A stretch of DNA of 64,000 nt from assembly GCF_021655115.1 (NCBI RefSeq), contig NZ_PPXY01000001.1:1-64000 (forward strand), written 5' to 3'. Shown here piece by piece: positions 8,743 to 16,031 of the stretch (position 1 is the first letter of the stretch; each line of letters begins with the position of its first letter). The notes under the pieces are model-generated. The model was not told where the DNA came from. It worked only from the letters and a program-made list of their open reading frames with translations, and did no database searches. Source of the stretch: Clostridium sp. Cult3. GTDB taxonomy: Bacteria > Bacillota > Clostridia > Tissierellales > Tepidimicrobiaceae. The translations under genes and the position numbers were made by a program.

Positions 8743-9565
8743 AGGAATTCTTTATATTTGCCCGACTCCAATTGGCAATTTAGAGGATATAACCCTTAGA
8801 ACCCTAAGGGCACTAAAGGAAGTAGATTTAATTGCAGCAGAAGATACTAGGCGTACTATTAAGCTATTAAATCACTACGAAATAAAAAAACCTCTAATAT
8901 CCTATCATGAACATAATAAGGTAGAGAAAGGAAAAATATTAATAGAAAAACTAAAGGAAGGTGTGAATATTGCCCTAGTCACCGACGCAGGAATGCCAGG
9001 TATTTCTGATCCAGGGGAGGATATGATTCGCTTGGCCATAGAAAATCAAATAGAGCCAGTAGTCCTGCCAGGAGCTACCGCTTCTATAACCGCACTGGTC
9101 CTATCAGGCCTGCCTACGAAAAAGTTTGTATTTGAAGGGTTTCTTCCCTCTAAGAAAAAGGATAGAAGAGAAGAATTAGAAAGATTAAAAACTGAAGAAA
9201 GGACCATAATCCTATATGAAGCACCTCATAGACTATTAGCCCTTTTAAAGGATATGGAAGCTATCCTAGGTGATAGACAATTAGCCATTGGAAGGGAATT
9301 GACAAAGATATATGAGGAAGTATTTAGAGGTAGCATATCAGATGCCTTGAGGAAATTTCAAGAAGAAAAACCTAGAGGGGAGTTTGTATTAGTTATAAAG
9401 GGGGCAGAAATATCAAAAGAGGATCCTTATCAAAATATAAGCATAAGGGAACACCTAATAATGTATATGGAAGAAGGTCTGACCAAAAGGGATGCAGTAA
9501 AAAAGGTGGCAGATGTAAGAGATATACCTAAGAACCTAGTTTATAAGGAAAGTATTGATATATAA
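8735..9565 (+). CDS. rsmI: 16S rRNA (cytidine(1402)-2'-O)-methyltransferase
   Basis: 276-residue tetrapyrrole-methylase-fold enzyme that methylates the ribose of C1402 in the decoding centre. Signatures: PTPIGNLEDITLRTLRAL at the N-terminus, AAEDTRRT, SYHEHN, the DAGMPGISDPG loop and LPGATA. Start ATG 8735 has AAGGAG 9 nt upstream. A terminator follows immediately. Confidence 0.95.
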   Translation: MSEGILYICPTPIGNLEDITLRTLRALKEVDLIAAEDTRRTIKLLNHYEIKKPLISYHEHNKVEKGKILIEKLKEGVNIALVTDAGMPGISDPGEDMIRLAIENQIEPVVLPGATASITALVLSGLPTKKFVFEGFLPSKKKDRREELERLKTEERTIILYEAPHRLLALLKDMEAILGDRQLAIGRELTKIYEEVFRGSISDALRKFQEEKPRGEFVLVIKGAEISKEDPYQNISIREHLIMYMEEGLTKRDAVKKVADVRDIPKNLVYKESIDI

Positions 9566-9592
9566 AAATACCCGTCCTAATGGCGGGCATTT
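9566..9592. terminator. Bidirectional terminator between rsmI and abrB
   Basis: 9-nt arms AAATACCCG (9566-9574) and CGGGCATTT (9584-9592). One A-C mismatch on the plus strand becomes a G-U pair on the minus strand, and the minus strand has the better T-run, so it probably serves the convergent abrB gene best. Confidence 0.65.
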
Positions 9593-9596
9593 AAAA

Positions 9597-9836
9597 CTAT
9601 TTCTTTAGTTCTTCTAAACAAGCTGGACAGATGTTTTTACCTTTGAAACTGGTTACATCTTTAGCTTGTCCACAGAATATACATGCTGGAGCATATTTTT
9701 TAAGTATTATATGTTCTCCATCTACAAATATTTCTAGAGCATCTTTTACCTCGATATCTAAATTTCTTCTTAGTTCTATCGGTATAACTACTCTACCTAG
9801 TTCGTCTACCTTTCTTACAATTCCTGTTGATTTCAT
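9597..9836 (-). CDS. abrB: AbrB/SpoVT-type transition-state regulator with C-terminal zinc-ribbon-like cysteines
   Basis: 79-residue regulator. The first 50 residues are the swapped-hairpin DNA-binding domain (STGIVRKVDELGRVVIPIEL). The C-terminal tail carries CIFC and CPAC, a four-cysteine arrangement found in many clostridial AbrB proteins and absent from B. subtilis AbrB, suggesting a metal-stabilised tail. GGGAGG precedes the ATG. Position between rsmI and metG matches B. subtilis abrB. It is transcribed against its neighbours from its own promoter. Confidence 0.9.
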   Translation of the reverse strand: MKSTGIVRKVDELGRVVIPIELRRNLDIEVKDALEIFVDGEHIILKKYAPACIFCGQAKDVTSFKGKNICPACLEELKK

Positions 9837-9890
9837 AGATCATTCCTCCCATAAAGTAAAGTAATAAATCGACTTTTTTTTACAATTTAA

Positions 9891-9919
9891 AGAATACCAT
9901 AACTACCAAATAAAGTCAA
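9891..9919 (-). promoter_or_regulatory. Sigma-A promoter of abrB
   Basis: On the minus strand TTGACT (9919-9914), 17-bp spacer, TATTCT (9896-9891). It points to abrB and lies about 55 bp upstream of its start. Confidence 0.6.
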
Positions 9920-9982
9920 CCTTAATGTGAAATAATATACGAATTTTATATAAATATGGAATATTTTCTGGAGGTGAAATAA

Positions 9983-10975
9983 TTGTATAATATAGATAAG
10001 GGATTAAAAGATAAGATAATATACTTGAATCAAGTGTTGTCGGATAAATATGGAGATGTACTGTCCTTGGATGAAAGTTTTTTTAGGAACTTTATCGAGG
10101 AAAATGTAGGACCTATAACCAAAGTCGAAAAACTAAGTGAGGAAGAGTTAAAGCATTGTTCCCAAAGAGGAGGCATACTAGGGGTAGATGGGTCTAGAAA
10201 TAGAATGGGGGGAGCCTATCCCCACTTTGTAGAAATATATCAAGGTTTGGCAAAGTCTACAATACATAAGGACAAACCCATATATAAGGCAGATTTCTAC
10301 ACCCCTTTATACACAGAAGAAGAAGTATCTTTATTGGAAGATTCCCCAGAGGGAGAGGAATCCATAAGGGACAGAAAACTTTCCACCATAGAAATAGAAG
10401 CTGCACTAGAAGGCATACGACAGCTAAAACCCTATGCAGTCATAATGGATGGTTCCCTCATTAGATACCATATAGAATCCTTTAGTTACTGGATGGAACT
10501 AAGAAAGGAATGTGAAGAAAAGGATATAATATTAGTAGGAGTAATAGAAGATATTAAAACCTCCATCATAGGGGAATTACTCAAAGAGGATCCGGATTTG
10601 GAAGTTAAAGAATGTTTTTATGATAGGGAACTATTATATGGTATGCTGGAATATGGCGAAATGATCACTATTCATGGAGAAGTTACAAAAAAAGCTCGAG
10701 AAGGGTTTTCATCTATATTCATGCGAAGCTCTAAAGCTCCTACCGTCATAGGTATGGATATACTGGACAGCCAAAAGGAGCATTTAGTGGAGATGGCTAG
10801 ACTAGTACTAACCCTTACACCAGAAGACAGCAGAGGAGTCCCCCTATGGATAGATATAGTAGACAGCGAGGTAAAGATCCCTGACAAGATGATAAGGGGG
10901 CTATTAGAATCCTATTTAGATCGACAAATACTGGAGATGTTTTTTGTATCGGAAAGGGATAAAAGGACACTTTAG
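9983..10975 (+). CDS. nurA: DNA double-strand break repair nuclease NurA
   Basis: 330-residue NurA-family nuclease. The metal-binding motif LGVDGSRN lies near residue 66, the second conserved acid in VIMDGSLIRY near residue 155, and a conserved C-terminal segment VPLWIDIVDSEV follows. Start TTG 9983 has GGAGGTG at 9970-9976. The stop is 11 bp before the HerA gene. Known from archaea: NurA and HerA form a complex that resects DNA ends; bacterial pairs are less studied and some HerA associations act in phage defence. Here the pair sits inside an otherwise conserved housekeeping region. Confidence 0.85.
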   Translation: MYNIDKGLKDKIIYLNQVLSDKYGDVLSLDESFFRNFIEENVGPITKVEKLSEEELKHCSQRGGILGVDGSRNRMGGAYPHFVEIYQGLAKSTIHKDKPIYKADFYTPLYTEEEVSLLEDSPEGEESIRDRKLSTIEIEAALEGIRQLKPYAVIMDGSLIRYHIESFSYWMELRKECEEKDIILVGVIEDIKTSIIGELLKEDPDLEVKECFYDRELLYGMLEYGEMITIHGEVTKKAREGFSSIFMRSSKAPTVIGMDILDSQKEHLVEMARLVLTLTPEDSRGVPLWIDIVDSEVKIPDKMIRGLLESYLDRQILEMFFVSERDKRTL

Positions 10976-10986
10976 GAGGGATTTAA

Positions 10987-12825
10987 TTGAAAATTGTAGG
11001 AATTACTACTCAACAAGAAGTATATGTAGGCTCTAAGGAGCGAAATTTTAGAATAAATGAATTTTTGATAATATCTGATCCTTATCAAGGAGACTTAATG
11101 GGGGAAATAGTCGAAGCCAAAACCTATAATAAATACATTCCCCTGAGCATGCATGGGGAATTAGCCGATAGTTCTGTTCTACAATCCTTGAAGGCCTTAG
11201 GCTACAATATTGAAGAGGATACCATATATATAGGGAAGATTCGTCTATTAAACGAAGCCTTATACCCAGTAGAAACCGGTTCTGACGTAAGGGTACCTAC
11301 CTTTGATGAAGTTAAGGATTTGATGATAAAATCCTCTGTAGATGAAGGATTGATACTGGGAATTATAAAAAATACGGATCAGATGGCAAAGGATATGGAC
11401 GAGGAGCTAAAGGATCTACTATACACCTTTGAAGAAGGAGAACTAAGAAAGCAAGGGGATTTACCCTATATATTTAGTATTAGGTCCATGCATCAATATC
11501 CTCATATAGGGGTATTTGGAGGTTCTGGTTCGGGAAAATCCTTTGGACTTAGGGTAGTTTTGGAGGAATTGATGAAGCTAAATATCCCCACAATAGTATT
11601 AGATCCTCATTTTGAAATGGACTTTAGTCAAAAAGGAGACTATATGCCTAAAGATCATGGGACAGACTATATGGATAAGTTTAAGTGTCTCCAGGTAGGA
11701 TTCCATGTAGGAGTTCGTTTTGAAGATCTATCGGCTCAGGATCTGAAAAATCTATTAGATGCCTCCAGCCCATTGACCGATGCCATGAACAATGTAGTGG
11801 ATATATTATTTAAGAGAAATGACTCCTATACTAGTTTTTTTAATAGATTAAAGATGCTATTAGAAGCCCAGGAAGAAGGCTCATTAGATAGAATTGAATT
11901 GAGGATAAGAGAAGCTGGATCCAATTTAGAAAGAGAAGGTTGGCAAAAGAGAAAGGAATTATTCTTAACTTACGACAAAACCTGCCCCTATAATTCCGTA
12001 AGGGGTATAATGTGGAGACTTAATCGATTGGACAACGAAGGAATATTTAGTAAAGACATCCGAGAAATTGAAGAAGGACTTAATATGGGAAAACTCATAG
12101 TAATCCAAGGAAATACTAGAATCCTTCAAGTATTTAGTACTTATCTGTTGAATAATTTATACCATAAGCGAAGAGACTATAAAGACGCCCTATACAAAAA
12201 GACCACCGCTGAATATTTTCCACCCTTTGTAGTAGTAACAGATGAAGCCCACAATTTTGCGCCGAAGGGATATGACTCTCCATCAAAATCCATACTAAAG
12301 GAAATATCCCAGGAAGGTAGAAAATATGGTACATTTTTAATATTAGCAACCCAAAGACCTACACTATTAGACGAAACCATAACCGCCCAATTAAACACTA
12401 AGTTCATATTTAGAACCGTAAGGGCATCAGATATTCAGACTATAAAGGAGGAAACGGATATAACAGAAGAAGAAGCAAGAAGGCTTCCCTATCTGAGAAC
12501 AGGGGATGTATTCATATCAGAAGCCCTTATGGGAAGGACTATCTTTGCTAGGATCAGGGCTGCTGACACTACCAGCCCCCATACGGAAAATCCCTTTGAC
12601 GAGTTGAAAAATAGGGTCAAAGAACAAGACGACAAGTTCATTAATATAATAAAAGATAAACTCCCCATAAATGGTGACGACTTCATAAACGTCATTAAAG
12701 AGATAGAATCCGACACAGGAACAACCTACACCATCAACACCTTTGAAGAAAAGTTAGAAGCCCTAGTAGATAAAGGCCTACTCAAAAAGGAAAAAACGCC
12801 TTTTTTCAACATATATAAGGAATAA
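10987..12825 (+). CDS. herA: HerA-type hexameric ATPase/translocase
   Basis: 612-residue HerA/FtsK superfamily ATPase. An N-terminal HAS-barrel-like region (about 1-110) precedes the Walker A motif GGSGSGKS (about residue 178), Walker B VVVTDEAHNF (about residue 415) and the sensor segment LATQRP. Start TTG 10987 follows GGAGGG at 10976-10981. It is the translocase partner of the upstream NurA nuclease. Expected role (inference): pump DNA into the nuclease during end processing. It ends in a perfect-looking palindrome that may terminate the operon. Confidence 0.88.
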   Translation: MKIVGITTQQEVYVGSKERNFRINEFLIISDPYQGDLMGEIVEAKTYNKYIPLSMHGELADSSVLQSLKALGYNIEEDTIYIGKIRLLNEALYPVETGSDVRVPTFDEVKDLMIKSSVDEGLILGIIKNTDQMAKDMDEELKDLLYTFEEGELRKQGDLPYIFSIRSMHQYPHIGVFGGSGSGKSFGLRVVLEELMKLNIPTIVLDPHFEMDFSQKGDYMPKDHGTDYMDKFKCLQVGFHVGVRFEDLSAQDLKNLLDASSPLTDAMNNVVDILFKRNDSYTSFFNRLKMLLEAQEEGSLDRIELRIREAGSNLEREGWQKRKELFLTYDKTCPYNSVRGIMWRLNRLDNEGIFSKDIREIEEGLNMGKLIVIQGNTRILQVFSTYLLNNLYHKRRDYKDALYKKTTAEYFPPFVVVTDEAHNFAPKGYDSPSKSILKEISQEGRKYGTFLILATQRPTLLDETITAQLNTKFIFRTVRASDIQTIKEETDITEEEARRLPYLRTGDVFISEALMGRTIFARIRAADTTSPHTENPFDELKNRVKEQDDKFINIIKDKLPINGDDFINVIKEIESDTGTTYTINTFEEKLEALVDKGLLKKEKTPFFNIYKE

Positions 12826-12862
12826 CTTTCTTTTTGGGTGCCAGGCACCAAAAAAGAAAGTT
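12824..12862. repeat. Dispersed palindrome with GGTGCCAGGCACC core
   Basis: Inverted repeat with 19-nt arms and one mismatch, centred on the core GGTGCC-A-GGCACC. It overlaps the stop codon of herA. The same core recurs at 50936-50980, in degenerate form at 61012-61057, and as the inverted core at 49499-49515. It could act as a terminator here. Confidence 0.75.
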
Positions 12863-12910
12863 ATGGAATATTCTGAAAATTAAACCACGGAAATAAAATA
12901 AATATTATTA

Positions 12911-12949
12911 AAACTTCTTTCATATAGTTCCTATGAAAGGAGTTTTTTT
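12911..12949 (+). terminator. Terminator-like hairpin overlapping the spmA ribosome binding site
   Basis: 14-bp stem (12911-12924 with 12932-12945, one G-U pair), 7-nt loop, then seven T directly before ATG 12950. The 3' arm contains GAAAGGAG, the only Shine-Dalgarno sequence for the next gene. Confidence 0.7.
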
Positions 12950-13525
12950 ATGGTCAATACCATATGGTTTTTTATGATTTGTATTGGGATTATCTATGGG
13001 GCTTTGATGGGAAACCTTGGAGATATAAATAATATAATATTGAAGGAAGCTCAAGAGGGGGTTACTTTTGCCATTAGTCTTATCGGCATTATGTCCTTTT
13101 GGTTAGGTATGATGAACATTGCCCAAAGATCTGGATTGATTAAAAGTATATCTAAGGTATTTAGGCCCATGATTAGAATACTGTTTCCTGACATACCTAA
13201 AGGACATCCAGCGGAAAATTGGATACTTATGAATTTTATTGCCAATATGTTTGGTGTGGGAAATGGTGCTACTGCCTTTGGTCTTAAGGCCATGAAGGAG
13301 TTGGATATCTTAAATCCTCATAAGAAAAAGGCCACCAATGCTATGGCTATGTTTTTGATAATTAATATGTCATCTTTACAGTTGGTGCCTCTGACGGTCA
13401 TAAAGCTTCGCCAAGATCATGGTTCTATTAATCCTACATCAATAATAGCGCCTACCATATTGGCTACTGGCCTATCAACTTTAGTGGCTATAGTAGTAGG
13501 TAAAATATTTGAAAGGAGTAATTAG
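12950..13525 (+). CDS. spmA: Spore maturation protein SpmA, copy 1
   Basis: 191-residue integral membrane protein with the nucleoside-recognition (Gate) domain. At least four hydrophobic segments; the conserved SpmA stretch NMFGVGNGATAFGLKAM is visible. Known in B. subtilis: SpmA and SpmB are needed for spore core dehydration. It abuts spmB with no spacer. A second, only moderately similar pair lies at 31.5-32.7 kb. Its Shine-Dalgarno sequence lies inside a hairpin, which may limit translation. Confidence 0.88.
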   Translation: MVNTIWFFMICIGIIYGALMGNLGDINNIILKEAQEGVTFAISLIGIMSFWLGMMNIAQRSGLIKSISKVFRPMIRILFPDIPKGHPAENWILMNFIANMFGVGNGATAFGLKAMKELDILNPHKKKATNAMAMFLIINMSSLQLVPLTVIKLRQDHGSINPTSIIAPTILATGLSTLVAIVVGKIFERSN

Positions 13526-14059
13526 ATGCTAGATATTATCTCCATAGGAATTGTCCCTCTTATGGTTATCCTAATTCTCATCCATGGATATGTAAAAGGA
13601 ATAGATATGTACTCTGCCTTCATAGAAGGGGCTAAGGAAGGTTTAAAAACTTCCATTAATATATTGCCCTATCTAATAGCCATATTTGTAGCTGTAGGCA
13701 TATTTAGAGGCTCTACGGCATTAGATATGTTTATCAATCTATTGAGCCCCGTAACCAATCTACTAGGCATACCTAAAGAGATACTACCCTTAGCTTTGAT
13801 TAGACCTATATCTGGTAGTGGCGCCTTAGGGGTAGTAAGGGATATTATATCCCATTACGGACCTGACTCCTTCCCTGGAACAGTAGCTGCTGTTATGATG
13901 GGTTCGTCAGAAACCATATTTTATACTATAACCCTCTATTTTGGTTCCATAGGAGTAGAAGATTATAGACATACCTTAAAGGCTGCTTTAGTATCCTACA
14001 TTATATCTATATTTATCACCATACTAATATGTGGGTTATTATACAATGGACAAATTTAG
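13526..14059 (+). CDS. spmB: Spore maturation protein SpmB, copy 1
   Basis: 177-residue membrane protein of the SpmB (Gate) family, with the signatures LALIRPISGSGALGVV and MMGSSETIFYT. ATG 13526 follows the spmA stop directly and uses GAAAGGAG inside the spmA end. Partner of SpmA in spore maturation. The stop codon lies within the left arm of the terminator. Confidence 0.88.
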   Translation: MLDIISIGIVPLMVILILIHGYVKGIDMYSAFIEGAKEGLKTSINILPYLIAIFVAVGIFRGSTALDMFINLLSPVTNLLGIPKEILPLALIRPISGSGALGVVRDIISHYGPDSFPGTVAAVMMGSSETIFYTITLYFGSIGVEDYRHTLKAALVSYIISIFITILICGLLYNGQI

Positions 14060-14094
14060 GGCAACCAAGGGTCACCCTAAATTTGTTTTTTTTA
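14051..14094 (+). terminator. Rho-independent terminator of spmAB
   Basis: Perfect 11-bp stem CAAATTTAGGG / CCCTAAATTTG (14051-14061, 14075-14085) followed by nine T. It contains the spmB stop codon. Confidence 0.85.
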
Positions 14095-15117
14095 ATCTAA
14101 TATATAAACTTTCACTTTTCTTCTACCAAAGTTTCTGACTTCCCTGGCAGTATTAAAGAACAAGTCAATCTTATTTCCTTTAATAGCTCCACCAGTGTCC
14201 TCTGCAACACAGAAACCATAATCTTTGGTATTATCAAGGCTTTCCACGTATAATTTTGTGCCTAAAGGTATTATTCTTGGGTCTACTGCTACAGCCCCTA
14301 CTCTAGCTTTGGTTCCAGAAGCTGTAATCCCATGATACTTATCTCCTGGTCTCTTACCAGTACTTTCATAAGAGTTATCATAGGCAGTAGCTACCATAGT
14401 AATTACCTTTCTATATCTTGTCTTTCCTCGCGAAGACGTTATTACATTTCTAGTACCTTTTTTGGTGATCTTAGGAATAGATTCTTTTACTATCTCCTCA
14501 TCTACTATTTCTTCTGAGATGAGCTCACCATTTTCAAATACTTTCTTAATCTTGATTTTTTTCAAACCATCTTTACCTTCCTGGACGACTTTTGTAACTC
14601 CTATATCCATTTCATTGGATTTTTTTGTAATACTTTCATGGGGAATTACCTTCTCAATTTCTTCTATTTCTTCTTTTACTCTAAATATTTGAATTTCCCC
14701 ACCCAAAGCTGCCTCATCATCAAGACCAGGTTTGGTATAGTCCAATTCATCTAGTTCAATGCCTAGATCCTTTAAAATATCCTTGACTTTCTTGTGAACG
14801 GACACTATCTCATGCTGCTTATCGCCCATAGTCAATAGATAAGTCTTTGGAGTCTTTATAATAATATGCATATTGTTTTCCAAATTAGCGTCTAAAGGAA
14901 CATTTATATATGCAGCCTTATCCAGTGTGATTCCTTCCATCTCAAGAAAATCTTCCACTGTATTGGCATAGGTAGTTATCTCTTCCTTTTCGTCGTCAAT
15001 AGAAAGAGTAATATCCTTTGCACTATACATATATGCTCCTAAAGATAAACTTGCTGCAACAGCGAGGACAGTCAAAATTTTAAAGTGGTTAGCCTTTTTG
15101 ACTGAAAATTCTTCCAT
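14092..15117 (-). CDS. YabE-like cell-wall protein: DUF348, G5 and 3D domains
   Basis: 341-residue exported protein. A signal-anchor helix (TVLAVAASLSLGAYMY) lies at residues about 15-30. Two DUF348 repeats (about 40-150), a G5 domain (about 150-215) and a C-terminal 3D domain follow; the three aspartates of the 3D motif are visible around VAVDPR and DTGGAIKGNKIDLFF. The layout matches B. subtilis YabE and resuscitation-promoting-factor-like proteins, which cut peptidoglycan. In B. subtilis yabE lies between tatD and rnmV; here it is on the opposite strand and about 9 kb away. Confidence 0.87.
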   Translation of the reverse strand: MEEFSVKKANHFKILTVLAVAASLSLGAYMYSAKDITLSIDDEKEEITTYANTVEDFLEMEGITLDKAAYINVPLDANLENNMHIIIKTPKTYLLTMGDKQHEIVSVHKKVKDILKDLGIELDELDYTKPGLDDEAALGGEIQIFRVKEEIEEIEKVIPHESITKKSNEMDIGVTKVVQEGKDGLKKIKIKKVFENGELISEEIVDEEIVKESIPKITKKGTRNVITSSRGKTRYRKVITMVATAYDNSYESTGKRPGDKYHGITASGTKARVGAVAVDPRIIPLGTKLYVESLDNTKDYGFCVAEDTGGAIKGNKIDLFFNTAREVRNFGRRKVKVYILD

Positions 15118-15419
15118 GATTTTCCCTCCTACATTTTTGACTGTATAGTATTCTATTTAAAAAATATTTGGCTGTCAACTTTTTATGTAATTTTCTGGAA
15201 TGAAAATGTAAAAAATTAGGATAAAATATGATTAAAATCTATTATATCCTATACTTTTTAATATATTCATTTAAAATTAAAAAAGTTGTTAAGTTATGCA
15301 ATGTTCAACATTTGGGGAATGGAATATGTTACCAAATATATTTTGGTATCTTATTCCATCAAAAATATATTAAGTTTTTGTAATAATTAAAAATGCCTCC
15401 ATTTAGAAGGCATTTTTAA
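15118..15419. other. Gene-free stretch of about 300 bp
   Basis: Very AT-rich. It holds the imperfect inverted repeat at 15317-15358 and the terminator at 15386-15420; otherwise I see only presumed promoter sequence for the YabE-like gene. No ORF with a ribosome binding site was found. Confidence 0.5.
15317..15358. repeat. Imperfect inverted repeat upstream of the YabE-like gene
   Basis: Two 17-nt arms around TGGAATATGTTACCAAA (15 of 17 positions pair) with a short AT loop. It could be an operator or a fold in a leader; it is not followed by a T-run on either strand. Confidence 0.5.
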
Positions 15420-15420
15420 T
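15386..15420 (-). terminator. Terminator of the Met/His-rich gene
   Basis: 13-bp stem ATTAAAAATGCCT / AGGCATTTTTAAT (15386-15398, 15408-15420) directly after the stop codon of the minus-strand gene. Confidence 0.75.
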
Positions 15421-15707
15421 TACTCAAATTCTTCGGGAAAGTAGGGGGTAAGTTGGTTCATATCTATATTATGGATAGGTTCGTAGCTTATATCCATTGG
15501 ATATCCTATTGGGTCTGAATAATTTCCACACTGCATCATACAAACCCTAACACAGTCCCTAAACCTAGGATCCATCATTGGACACATAGGCATATGATGG
15601 GGCATAGGCATTGGCTGGGGCATATGGTGAGGCATGGGTCTGCAAGGATCCATCGGGTACAATGGTGGAACAGCAGGATAATTGTAATCATTATTTCCAG
15701 AATACAT
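15420..15707 (-). CDS. Small Met/Pro/His/Cys-rich protein, probable spore coat protein
   Basis: 95 residues; no family recognised. The middle third is an unusual run of Met, Pro and His (MPHHMPQPMPMPHHMPMCPM), followed by four cysteines in all across CPMM, DCVRVCMMQC. The ends are acidic and tyrosine-rich. AAGGAG precedes the ATG. Such composition is common in clostridial spore coat and exosporium proteins and would also suit soft-metal binding. A sequence fitting the sigma-K promoter consensus lies about 36 bp upstream, which supports late mother-cell expression. Function is inferred only. Confidence 0.7.
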   Translation of the reverse strand: MYSGNNDYNYPAVPPLYPMDPCRPMPHHMPQPMPMPHHMPMCPMMDPRFRDCVRVCMMQCGNYSDPIGYPMDISYEPIHNIDMNQLTPYFPEEFE

Positions 15708-15742
15708 TAATAATCAACTCCTTAAATTAATTTAGCTGTTAC

Positions 15743-15771
15743 TAGTATATGTACATTAGCATACACTGGTG
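15743..15771 (-). promoter_or_regulatory. Possible sigma-K promoter of the Met/His-rich gene
   Basis: On the minus strand cACc (15771-15768), 16-bp spacer, CATATACTA (15751-15743), fitting the sigma-K consensus mACm-N16-CATAnnnTA. The rest of the 324-bp gap up to 16031 holds AT-rich sequence with a TATAAT near 15912 that may belong to a promoter for the PTS regulator. Confidence 0.5.
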
Positions 15772-16031
15772 CAATACTTTTATATTATTATTGTCATGTA
15801 TAATAATGTAGATAAATGTACTGAATAACCTATATCACAAATAGTTCAATATTTCCAAACAAATTAGAAATAGAAAAACATTGAGGAAAAGGTTTTGTGA
15901 ATAATAAGTGGTATAATAATATATAAGGATATAGTAAATTGAGGGAACAGGAAGCTCATGTAGAAAGAGAATATATCTAAGTTAGAAAATTGAAACAATT
16001 TATTATTTCCATTTAATGAGGAGGAGGATCT

